From an uncultured Lachnospiraceae bacterium (GTDB taxonomy: Bacteria > Bacillota > Clostridia > Lachnospirales > Lachnospiraceae), in the NCBI GenBank assembly GCA_910579935.1, contig CAJTVQ010000058.1, forward strand, positions 7,260 through 22,068: a stretch of DNA of 14,809 nucleotides. The letters run 5' to 3'. Of the stretch, positions 1 to 6,866 are shown one piece after another (positions within the stretch are counted from its first letter, which is position 1; each line of letters opens with the position of its first letter). The notes under the pieces are model-generated. The model did not search any database. It was given only the letters and a program-made list of their open reading frames with translations, and had not been told where the DNA came from. Both the position numbers and the translations under genes were made by a program.

Positions 1-123
1 TTCAGTTCATTTCCGGACACCGTTTCTTCCTCTTCCTCCGGCTCTTTCAGTTCGTTTCCCGACACCGTTTCCTCTTCTTCCGGCTCCGTCAGTTCGTTTC
101 CCGACACCGTTTCTTCCTCTTCC
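1..123 (-). repeat. Short tandem repeat coding for EETVSGNEL units
   Basis: Three consecutive near-identical units begin at about 1, 46 and 88 (45-, 42- and at least 36-base units). Each contains TTCAGTTCGTTTCCCGACAC or a one- or two-base variant on the plus strand. The length change of 3 bases keeps frame. The copies are close enough in DNA to allow slippage or recombination and hence repeat-number variation between strains. Further copies may exist beyond the left edge. Confidence 0.8.
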
Positions 124-764
124 CCGTTGTCTTCTGATGCCGGCTCTTCTATTACTACCGGCGGCTTAGGAGCCGGCGGTGCATCAATGATGATCGCGCC
201 TCCCGCAGCCGCTTCCAAATCCTGCCGGCTCACTTCTTCCGCAGGCGGTTCCTCTTCCATCGTCTGTTCAGAGCCCCTTTCGTCCTCATTTCCGCCCTGC
301 TGGTCAGGAAGCATTTCTTCCATCGGTGTTTCTTCCATTCCGATTACGATCGCACCGGACGATACTTCCTGTGCTTCATCCTGCCCTGCAGCTGTCTCCC
401 GGCTGTTTTCCGGCGCCTCTGCGTCCTGTCCGCCTTCCGGCATCTCCGGTTCCGGTTCGGCTGAATCCTGTCCTGTTAAGCCCTGCTCGTCCGCCTGTCT
501 TTCTTCCAGCACCAGAACCGAATTCACCTTTTCATCCAAAAACGCCTGTAAAGCTTCCGAATCTCCCGCCAGTTCTTCGATCTGCATCTGTACGCTGACA
601 ATCTCTTCCGTTATTTCCTGCTGTTTTTTCGCCCATTCCTTTTCCTGCCGCTTCTCCCGGTAAACGCCGTATCCTTTTGTAAACAGCACAGCCGCCAGAA
701 CAATTACCAAAACGCCAATCACGAAAAGCAAGCTTTTCTGAACCTGATTCATACCCTTTTTCAT
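1..764 (-). CDS. Membrane-anchored acidic protein with tandem repeats, partial (C-terminus beyond window)
   Basis: Reading frame open from an ATG at 762-764 to the left edge (254 codons seen). It starts 19 bases after the rlmB stop, with an AGGAAGG-like ribosome site about 11 bases upstream, so it is probably cotranscribed with rlmB. Residues 1-10 are short and basic, residues about 11-31 form one hydrophobic helix (FVIGVLVIVLAAVLF), and residues about 36-80 are charged and coiled-coil-like. After that comes a low-complexity acidic Pro/Glu/Ala/Gly region. The last visible part carries a 14-15 residue repeat around EETVSGNEL, seen three times (DNA units of 45 and 42 bases at 1-123). The layout suggests a single-pass protein with a spacer holding an extracytoplasmic C-terminal domain away from the membrane. 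That domain lies outside the window, so no function can be given. The plus-strand frames here are low-complexity shadows. Confidence 0.75.
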   Translation of the reverse strand, partial: MKKGMNQVQKSLLFVIGVLVIVLAAVLFTKGYGVYREKRQEKEWAKKQQEITEEIVSVQMQIEELAGDSEALQAFLDEKVNSVLVLEERQADEQGLTGQDSAEPEPEMPEGGQDAEAPENSRETAAGQDEAQEVSSGAIVIGMEETPMEEMLPDQQGGNEDERGSEQTMEEEPPAEEVSRQDLEAAAGGAIIIDAPPAPKPPVVIEEPASEDNGEEEETVSGNELTEPEEEETVSGNELKEPEEEEETVSGNEL

Positions 765-783
765 ACTTATGTCAACCTTCCTG

Positions 784-1527
784 TCACTTATTCAACCGCT
801 GTCTCACAATTTCATAAGCCAATACTCCTGCAGCCACCGATGCATTCAGGGAACCGATCTCCCCCTTCATCGGTATGGAGGCTGCAAAATCACATTTTTC
901 CTTCACCAGCCGGCTTACGCCTTCTCCTTCATTACCTATTACAAGCCCGATGGGTCCTCTCAAATCCAGCTGATACATCTGCGTACCATCCATATCCGCA
1001 CATACAAACCAAAGCCCCCGCTTCTTCAGTTCCTCTATGGTCTTTGCCAGATTCGTCACCTTCGCCACCGGCGTATAATTCAAGGCTCCTGCCGAAGTAC
1101 GCGCTACCGATGCGGTCAGTCCCGCTGCGCGATTTTTCGGAATGATCACGCCATGGGCTCCCGCCAGATTCGTCGTACGGATCACCGCGCCAAGATTATG
1201 GGGATCTTCAATACCGTCCAGCAGCAGCAGAAACGGCGCCTCCCCTCTTTCTTCCGCCAGCTTTAACAGGTCCTCTACTTCCGCATATTCATAGGCAGCC
1301 GCATAAGCAATGACCCCCTGGTGCTTCCCCGTTTCCGACATCTGGTCCAACCGCTCTTTTGCCACATACCGGATCATCGTATCCTTTTTCTTCGCCTCAC
1401 GCTTAATCGTGGCAATGGGCCCGTCCTGGCATCCATCCAGAATAAACACTTTATCGATCGTCTTACCGGAGCGGAATGCTTCGATCACCGCATTCCTTCC
1501 CTCAATCGTAAATTCCTCGTATCTCAT
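784..1527 (-). CDS. rlmB: 23S rRNA (guanosine-2'-O-)-methyltransferase RlmB, SpoU/TrmH family
   Basis: 247 residues, full length for the family. RlmB methylates the 2'-O of G2251 in the peptidyl-transferase P loop of 23S rRNA using S-adenosylmethionine. The N-terminal part (about 1-75) begins with the family sequence FTIEGRNAVIEAF, the small RNA-binding substrate domain. The SPOUT knot domain follows with its three motifs: DPHNLGAVIRT (108-118; the Asn and Arg are the conserved catalytic-site residues), GLVIGNEGEGVS (194-205) and IPMKGEIGSLNASVAAGVLAYE (218-239). The ATG at 1527 has an AAGGAAGAGG ribosome site. It lies 100 bases after mrnC and has its own candidate promoter in that gap. TrmH is the main alternative within the family, but the N-terminal domain and the Cys-tRNA/MrnC neighbourhood favour RlmB. 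Confidence 0.93.
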   Translation of the reverse strand: MRYEEFTIEGRNAVIEAFRSGKTIDKVFILDGCQDGPIATIKREAKKKDTMIRYVAKERLDQMSETGKHQGVIAYAAAYEYAEVEDLLKLAEERGEAPFLLLLDGIEDPHNLGAVIRTTNLAGAHGVIIPKNRAAGLTASVARTSAGALNYTPVAKVTNLAKTIEELKKRGLWFVCADMDGTQMYQLDLRGPIGLVIGNEGEGVSRLVKEKCDFAASIPMKGEIGSLNASVAAGVLAYEIVRQRLNK

Positions 1528-1627
1528 GTCCTCTTCCTTTCCACACTATAATTATATAACAGAATCTACTTGGTATATCCACACTTTTTACGAATATTAA
1601 ATAATTCTTAATCAAAAATTAATCTTC
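1528..1627 (-). promoter_or_regulatory. AT-rich gap with candidate rlmB promoter
   Basis: The 100 bases between mrnC and rlmB are strongly AT-rich. On the minus strand a perfect TATAAT lies at 1551-1556, 23 bases before the rlmB ATG. The -35 is poor (GGATAT or TGGATA at a spacing of 18-19), so the promoter rests mostly on the -10 and the AT-rich upstream sequence. rlmB may therefore be transcribed both from the cysE-cysS-mrnC operon and on its own. Confidence 0.35.
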
Positions 1628-2068
1628 TCAAAGTTCCAGCCCCAACCGTTCCAGTCCCAGCTTCACCAGTGTTATTGCCCGCTCCGTTTCATCTTTCAGG
1701 TACAGATAACCGATCAGCGCTTCCAGGCCGGTAGCCTTCCGGTAATCCATGACCGAAGCATTTTTAGCCGTAGTATGGGACTTTGCATTCCGTCCTCTTT
1801 TATAAACTGCCGCTTCCTCTTCTGTCAGACAGTCCCCGAGGACATCCGCCATGTCTGCCTGTGTCCCGGCATTGACATATTTCGTCACGGTCCGGTGCAG
1901 TTGATTCGCCGTGCGGTTCCCGCGTTCCACCACCACGGTACGGATCATTACATCAAAAATGCTGTCCCCGATATAAGCAAGCGTAAGAGGCGAATATTCC
2001 CTGATATCCACCTCTTTGCAGTCAAATTCCTTTTTCAGTTGCCTTAAAAGACTTAAGCTCTCTTCCAT
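1628..2068 (-). CDS. mrnC: Mini-ribonuclease III (23S rRNA maturase)
   Basis: 146 residues, the normal size for Mini-III. This is a dimeric RNase III catalytic domain without the double-stranded-RNA-binding domain; in Bacillus subtilis it trims 23S rRNA precursors. The hallmark LAYIGDSIFDVMIR (30-43), with the metal-binding Asp at about 35, corresponds to the RNase III signature. YRKATGLEALIGYLYL (109-124) carries the second acidic residue (Glu 116). The start at 2068 overlaps the end of cysS by 16 bases, which indicates translational coupling, and cysS-mrnC adjacency is typical of Firmicutes. The assignment is firm. Confidence 0.93.
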   Translation of the reverse strand: MEESLSLLRQLKKEFDCKEVDIREYSPLTLAYIGDSIFDVMIRTVVVERGNRTANQLHRTVTKYVNAGTQADMADVLGDCLTEEEAAVYKRGRNAKSHTTAKNASVMDYRKATGLEALIGYLYLKDETERAITLVKLGLERLGLEL

Positions 2069-3462
2069 TTAACACCTTCGCGGGTATCCTCCAAAACAAT
2101 ACCCTTATTTAATAATTCATTCCGGATTTCATCTGCCCTTGCAAAATTCTTCGCCTTCCGCGCCGCCTGTCTTTCTTCTATCAGCCTTTCGATGTCCCCA
2201 TCCAGAATCGCCTCTTCTTTTTCCACGATAAGCCCGCAGATATCGGCCAGTTCCGTGATTTTTTCCTTTAAAGCCCCGACGAATGCCGCACTGCTCTTCT
2301 CTTCCGCATGGGTATTGGCAAATTTCACCAGTTCAAATATAACCGAGACAGCATCTGCAGTATTAAAATCATCATCCATCGCTTCATCAAACTTCGCAGC
2401 CAGTCCATCCATCCCTTTTAAAAGTTCTTTTTCTTCCCCGCTCATTGTAACAGAAGAAGCATTATTAAGCAAATAATTCAAATTTCCTACGCTGGTAACA
2501 ATCCTCTCATATCCGTTTTTCGCCGCTTCCATCAGCTCCCCGCTGAAATTCAGCGGACTTCTGTAATGGGCGGAAAGCATAAAGAACCGGAGTACCTGCA
2601 GATCATATTTCTCACTGATATCCCTTACCGTAAAAAAGTTTCCGGCAGATTTGGACATTTTCCGGTTGTCGATATTCAGAAATGCATTGTGCATCCAGTA
2701 TCTTGCAAATGTTTTTCCGTTGGCTGCCTCCGACTGGGCGATTTCGTTTTCATGATGCGGAAAGATCAGGTCTTCCCCCCCTGCATGGATGTCGATTTCA
2801 TCCCCCAGATACCGCCTGCTCATAACGGAACATTCAATATGCCAGCCCGGTCTCCCGTCGCACCAGGGGGACTCCCAATAAGGTTCGCCTTCTTTCTTCG
2901 GCTTCCACAATACAAAATCCAAAGCGTCCTCTTTCTGGTCCTCTCCGGAAACAAGCAGCGAACGGTTTCCTCCCTGCAGGTCATCCAGATTCTTGTGTGA
3001 CAGTTTTCCGTATTCCTGAAATTTACGTGTTCTGTAATATACCGTTCCATCCGCCGCCCGATAAGCATATCCCTTATCGACCAAAGTCTGGATCATATCC
3101 AGCATACCGCAGATTTCATTGGTTGCCAGGGGATGTGTGGTTGCCGGTTTCACATTCATAGCCGCCATATCCTTTTTGCACTCTGCAATATACCGCTTTG
3201 AAATCACGCCGGCGTCCACGCCTTCTTCGATTGCCTTTTTAATAATCTTATCGTCCACGTCGGTAAAATTGGAAACATAATTCACTTCATAACCTTTATG
3301 CTCCATATACCGTCGCACTGTATCAAATACGATCATCGGCCTCGCATTTCCAATATGAATCAGATTATAGACCGTAGGACCGCACACATACATCCTTACT
3401 TTTCCTTCTTCGATGGGTATGAATTCTTCCTTCTTTTTTGACAATGTGTTGTAAATTTTCAT
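2053..3462 (-). CDS. cysS: Cysteinyl-tRNA synthetase
   Basis: 469 residues, class I synthetase that charges tRNA-Cys with cysteine in the cytoplasm. HIGN (36-39, in YNLIHIGNARP) is the ATP-binding signature and KMSKS at 268-272 is the second. The zinc site that recognises cysteine is complete: Cys 27, Cys 211, His 236 and Glu 240. The anticodon-binding helical part follows to the C-terminus. The frame stays open upstream to 3567, but the ATG at 3462 is chosen. It has AAGGAG at 3470-3475 with a 7-base spacer, and the protein then begins MKIYNTLSKK as in the family; the extra upstream residues match nothing expected. The gene follows cysE after a 147-base gap and falls under the Cys T-box leader. 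Confidence 0.96.
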   Translation of the reverse strand: MKIYNTLSKKKEEFIPIEEGKVRMYVCGPTVYNLIHIGNARPMIVFDTVRRYMEHKGYEVNYVSNFTDVDDKIIKKAIEEGVDAGVISKRYIAECKKDMAAMNVKPATTHPLATNEICGMLDMIQTLVDKGYAYRAADGTVYYRTRKFQEYGKLSHKNLDDLQGGNRSLLVSGEDQKEDALDFVLWKPKKEGEPYWESPWCDGRPGWHIECSVMSRRYLGDEIDIHAGGEDLIFPHHENEIAQSEAANGKTFARYWMHNAFLNIDNRKMSKSAGNFFTVRDISEKYDLQVLRFFMLSAHYRSPLNFSGELMEAAKNGYERIVTSVGNLNYLLNNASSVTMSGEEKELLKGMDGLAAKFDEAMDDDFNTADAVSVIFELVKFANTHAEEKSSAAFVGALKEKITELADICGLIVEKEEAILDGDIERLIEERQAARKAKNFARADEIRNELLNKGIVLEDTREGVKWKRA

Positions 3463-3486
3463 CTCATTTCTCCTTATTCCAGTTCC

Positions 3487-3574
3487 GCAGCCGATTACAC
3501 CGTACCTTTCCTGCAGAACAAATTCTGCCTGCTTCGCAGTCACAATTTGCTCTGGGCACTGTTCCATCGGCTGC
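3487..3574 (-). ncRNA. Candidate structured RNA element in the cysE-cysS gap
   Basis: The 147-base gap between cysE and cysS is long for this otherwise tight operon. On the transcript strand a perfect 9-base stem (GCAGCCGAT at 3566-3574 with ATCGGCTGC at 3487-3495) closes about 70 bases. Inside are GCAGAA-TTTG-TTCTGC (3513-3528), CTGC-GAA-GCAG (3529-3539, directly abutting) and a weak TGC-GCA hairpin. The closing stem ends about 11 bases before the cysS ribosome site. No U-tract follows, so it is not a standard terminator. It could be a processing or stability element setting the cysE/cysS ratio, or it could be chance pairing. The family is unknown to me. Confidence 0.35.
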
Positions 3575-3609
3575 TGTTTTGACTCTGTTTCGCTGCCGCA
3601 GACCGGATT

Positions 3610-4299
3610 TCATTCCGGCTTGCTGCGGTTTCCCAGCTGTTTCTGCACGATTCTGACCGTATCTTCCAATTCCAGCAGGCGGTTTGTCAGTTCGCTGTTG
3701 GCATGTTGAAGATTGGAAATGTCCTCCTTCACCGGATCCGGAAGGTTCGTCTGGTCCATTTCCTCCTGCGGGAAGCATTGTTTCCTCCTTTTCACCACGC
3801 GCCCCGGCACACCCACTACGGTAGAACCGCACGGCACCTCTTCCAAAACCACGCTTCCGGCTCCTATCTTAGAATTATCACCTATTTTGAACGAACCTAA
3901 TACCTTTGCCCCTGCACTTATCATTACATTATTTCCGACGGTAGGATGTCTTTTCCCCTGTTCCTTTCCGGTTCCTCCCAGCGTAACGCCCTGATACAGC
4001 GTCACATTGTCGCCGATCACCGCCGTCTCTCCTATGATAACACCATTTCCGTGATCAATAAAGAAGCCCTTTCCGATTTCTGCCCCAGGATGTATTTCAA
4101 TGCCGGTTTTGCGCACTCCCCGCTGGGATATCCACCTTGCTAAAAAATAGTGCTTTTTTAAATATAATTTATGGGCAATCCGATAGTGGAGCATCACTTT
4201 AAAACTGGGATATAAAAATACTTCCATAGCGGAATGGATTGCCGGATCTCTCTGCCTGATAATGGCTGTCTCTTCCCGTATCTTTTTGATCAATCCCAT
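3610..4299 (-). CDS. cysE: Serine O-acetyltransferase (EpsC/CysE type)
   Basis: 229 residues. The enzyme makes O-acetylserine from serine and acetyl-CoA, the first committed step of cysteine synthesis. A helical N-terminal part (RDPAIHSAMEVFLYPSFKVMLHYRIAH) leads into the left-handed beta-helix of hexapeptide repeats. The catalytic pieces are visible: DHGNGVIIGETAVIG (Asp 82, His 83), GVTLGGTG and KRHPTVG with His 118. The C-terminal 40 or so residues (about 190-225) form a heptad-rich coiled coil. The ATG at 4299 is chosen over those at 4317 and 4311 because GAGGG lies at 4305-4309 with a 5-base spacer. It is the first gene after the Cys T-box leader, so its expression should rise when tRNA-Cys is uncharged. 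Confidence 0.93.
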   Translation of the reverse strand: MGLIKKIREETAIIRQRDPAIHSAMEVFLYPSFKVMLHYRIAHKLYLKKHYFLARWISQRGVRKTGIEIHPGAEIGKGFFIDHGNGVIIGETAVIGDNVTLYQGVTLGGTGKEQGKRHPTVGNNVMISAGAKVLGSFKIGDNSKIGAGSVVLEEVPCGSTVVGVPGRVVKRRKQCFPQEEMDQTNLPDPVKEDISNLQHANSELTNRLLELEDTVRIVQKQLGNRSKPE

Positions 4300-4369
4300 G
4301 CTATCCCTCATTTCCATGCTGTTTTACTTTTACGACTTTTGAATGTTCCGGACCGGCATATCGGAAAAC

Positions 4370-4423
4370 GGACAAAAACAAACTCCGTCTCCTTTTAATT
4401 AAGCCAATTAAAAAGAGACGAAG
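4370..4423 (-). terminator. T-box intrinsic terminator
   Basis: On the minus strand an 18-base stem (4406-4423 with 4383-4400, with two G-U pairs and a GGCTT loop) is followed by TTTGTTTTTGT. The stem starts about five bases after the T-box core and competes with the antiterminator. It is the switch that stops transcription when tRNA-Cys is charged. Confidence 0.9.
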
Positions 4424-4678
4424 CTACTCCGCGGTTCCACTCTTATTGAAGATGTCCGGTATTTTCCTTCCGGACCCCTTCCCCTTGTATCGCGTAACGT
4501 GCGTTCTCCGGATCCGGATACTGCATGGCGCTCAGGCCGCCTTCCCCGGACCAGCTCACAGATGCACTTCGGTTATCTTCCCATTGGGACTGCTTACAGC
4601 CGGCGGCATTCCCTCTCTGCAATCTTCCGATAACTTACTCTCTCTGCTCACAGCCATTCATCTGTCTGTTTCTTCTCT
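4370..4678 (-). promoter_or_regulatory. Cysteine T-box leader
   Basis: Untranslated leader of cysE-cysS. The T-box core AGAGTGGAACCGCGG lies at 4429-4443 on the minus strand; its UGGAACC segment is the bulge that binds the free tRNA acceptor end and is one base off the usual UGGUACC. Further 5' is the Stem I region, with GAAG-TGC-A at 4563-4570. The specifier triplet UGC (4564-4566) in its usual GAA-NNN-A setting reads cysteine. The leader, from the predicted transcript start near 4678 to the terminator, is about 300 bases, normal for the class. Uncharged tRNA-Cys should stabilise the antiterminator and allow transcription of cysE and cysS. The Cys specificity agrees with the genes downstream. 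Confidence 0.93.
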
Positions 4679-4684
4679 TATCAC

Positions 4685-4713
4685 AGAATATGCAATCTTT
4701 TCGGATTTGTCAA
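4685..4713 (-). promoter_or_regulatory. Promoter of the T-box/cysE-cysS operon
   Basis: On the minus strand a perfect TTGACA (4708-4713), a 17-base spacer and TATTCT (4685-4690) predict a start near 4678. The promoter lies only seven bases past the chemoreceptor stop codon, with no terminator between, so readthrough from upstream genes also enters the leader. The -35 sits inside a small inverted repeat, GGATT-GACA-AATCC (4703-4716), which could be a repressor site. Confidence 0.85.
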
Positions 4714-4719
4714 TCCTTT

Positions 4720-6822
4720 TTACTCCGGAATTCTTTCTTTTATGTAATTCCGTATTGCGGCATTGTCCTCCGGCATACGGCAGCCCACAATATATCTACC
4801 CTCGTCATAAGAAGAACGGATAACACAGCCGCTCAGACTCTTCCCCTCCAACAGTTCAAACCCCTCAACTTCCACATCTACCTGTTGTCCTTTCGCATTG
4901 CTGAACTCACGGTCTGCACAGGAGAAAGCAAAGCCTCCCGCACTGATATTGATCATCTCTCCTTTAAAATGACTAGGGCCCATTACGATACTGCACGGGT
5001 TCTTTAAAGTTAATCTGGAAAATTTTCTCCGGTTCGTTACCTTCGGATTGCCTTCTACCCACAACCGGTAATAACCTGCTCCATCCTTCTTAAACGGCGT
5101 AATCCCCACATTTTTCCATATATAAAGGGCATTATCCACGATAATCTGAACTTCGTATTTCTGTTTCCTGTCTCTTTTGCTAAAATAATTTTCCATGTCA
5201 CCCGTCATAGCGATCAGAATGCTGTTTTCAAATACTCCTTCTACTTCTGCGCAGCATTCCTTCCCACCCTGGTCTCCTGATACCAAAATGGTAAGTTTCA
5301 TGCCTTTCCGCATATCCGATACACCCATGAACCCGCCTTCGCCCAGCTCTTCCACCAGCTTGCCGACCACGTTTTCAATCAGGATGACATTGCGTGAAGT
5401 CTCCGCATATTTACTCAGCATGGATTTTGTGGTGTCTTTGGAATTTCCAACGCTTTCCGTCATCATCACCATAATATCCTTCACCTGTTTCATATTATCA
5501 ACCATATTTTGATTGGAATGTTCCACTTCCTTTATCGCATCCTCTACCACCCTTATCTCACTGCCAAGCTGAACAGAATCCTCGGTAATCGCACCCACGC
5601 TGTCATTTACCGTCTTCATCTTCTCCAAAGTTTCCTGAATCAGCCGCAAAATGGTGGTGATGGACTCCGTCATTTTTTCGGAAGTATTTTCCAAATGGTG
5701 CAGGGCCGTCATGATACTGCCGGAAGAATTCTGCGTTCCCATACTTAAATTTCTTATTTCGTCCGCGACTACCGCAAATCCCTTACCTGCTTCTCCCGCT
5801 CTCGCTGCTTCAATGGATGCATTCAGAGCCAGAAGATTCGTCTGTGAGGTAATGCTTTCAATCGTGCCGGTCTCCTGCTTCACCATATCGAACTGGCTGC
5901 GGAACTCGCTTAATATCTTCTCGACTTCGGAAGAAAGCTGTGCCATGACATTTGTGGATTCCACTACTTCCTCCAATTCCGCCGAGCTCATGGAAGCATG
6001 TTTGGACGACTTATTAATAAGTTCCACAATGCGCCCGGTCAGTACCGCCACATTCGCCACCTGACTGTTGATATCTTCCGTCATATCCATGGAAGACTCC
6101 ACCTTTTGATTCAAAACATCGTTATTTCCCGCCAATTCCACCATGCTCTGTACAACGATATTGGCTCCTTCCTTATTTTCATCCGACAGTTCACGTACCA
6201 CTGTCACACCGTCCACAACGGCAGAACTGGCTTCCTTCACCTGCTCGATCGTCCTGACAACCCTCTGCAGGTTGCCCTCCACCGAACCGAGCAGCGCCCC
6301 GTCGGAATCGCTCAGATGATTAATGGAAACAATATATCCCGCATAACAAAGCAATACTGCAGCCACCTGTATTTCATAATTGGCAACATCAGCCGGACTG
6401 TTAAAGCCTGCTGAATAATTTTTTACAATAAAGGCAATGACACAAAGTATATTCGCTATACAGCACCGTATCATAAGATTCCTGTTCTTATACAAGATCA
6501 GCATACTTGCCAAAGGCAGTATATACATGACGGCAAGCATGGATGTAGTAGTCATCAGTACGAATATATAAAATACGCCATAGCCTACCGCAATTGCTTC
6601 TTTGTATACTTTCGTTGACATTCCCCCGATTTTCAGGACTATCAGTCCGATCAAAAACGGCAGCCAGCAGATCAATTCAAAAACAATATAATATCCCGGT
6701 GTACGTGAGCCCTTTATTACCTCTATCAGATATGCACCCGAAAGAGTCAGACATAAAACCAGCCAGATCAGCATTGCTTTTTTATTCGCACTCTTTGCAA
6801 ATGTTTCCTCGCTATATTCCAT
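4720..6822 (-). CDS. Six-helix methyl-accepting chemotaxis protein with C-terminal YcgR-N/PilZ domains
   Basis: 700 residues from the ATG at 6822, chosen because GGAGG stands 9 bases upstream; an ATG at 6840 has no ribosome site. About six hydrophobic helices (between residues 17 and 170) have only short loops, so there is no large extracellular sensor domain. A long helical region follows with the conserved chemoreceptor hairpin tip (SQTNLLALNASIEAARAGE at about 326-344, then GKGFAVVADEIRNLS), the site that contacts CheA/CheW. From about 497 comes a beta-rich region like the YcgR N-terminal domain, then PilZ: RKFSR (599-603, the RxxxR motif) and NISAGG (625-630, the [D/N]xSxxG motif), the usual c-di-GMP ligands. 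It would let one protein couple membrane state and c-di-GMP to kinase control. Gap to hflX is 44 bases, so it is likely cotranscribed. Confidence 0.88.
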   Translation of the reverse strand: MEYSEETFAKSANKKAMLIWLVLCLTLSGAYLIEVIKGSRTPGYYIVFELICWLPFLIGLIVLKIGGMSTKVYKEAIAVGYGVFYIFVLMTTTSMLAVMYILPLASMLILYKNRNLMIRCCIANILCVIAFIVKNYSAGFNSPADVANYEIQVAAVLLCYAGYIVSINHLSDSDGALLGSVEGNLQRVVRTIEQVKEASSAVVDGVTVVRELSDENKEGANIVVQSMVELAGNNDVLNQKVESSMDMTEDINSQVANVAVLTGRIVELINKSSKHASMSSAELEEVVESTNVMAQLSSEVEKILSEFRSQFDMVKQETGTIESITSQTNLLALNASIEAARAGEAGKGFAVVADEIRNLSMGTQNSSGSIMTALHHLENTSEKMTESITTILRLIQETLEKMKTVNDSVGAITEDSVQLGSEIRVVEDAIKEVEHSNQNMVDNMKQVKDIMVMMTESVGNSKDTTKSMLSKYAETSRNVILIENVVGKLVEELGEGGFMGVSDMRKGMKLTILVSGDQGGKECCAEVEGVFENSILIAMTGDMENYFSKRDRKQKYEVQIIVDNALYIWKNVGITPFKKDGAGYYRLWVEGNPKVTNRRKFSRLTLKNPCSIVMGPSHFKGEMINISAGGFAFSCADREFSNAKGQQVDVEVEGFELLEGKSLSGCVIRSSYDEGRYIVGCRMPEDNAAIRNYIKERIPE

Positions 6823-6866
6823 TGCCGTCACCCTCCTCATCCGTAATAGATTCTTTGCAATTATTT

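Noticed and set aside
127..663. Long plus-strand Ser/Cys-rich frame
   Set aside because: It is the shadow of the acidic low-complexity minus-strand gene that starts at 764.
3463..3567. N-terminal extension of the cysS reading frame
   Set aside because: The frame is open, but the ATG at 3462 has AAGGAG at the right distance and gives the normal protein start; the extra 35 residues match nothing and cover the candidate RNA fold.
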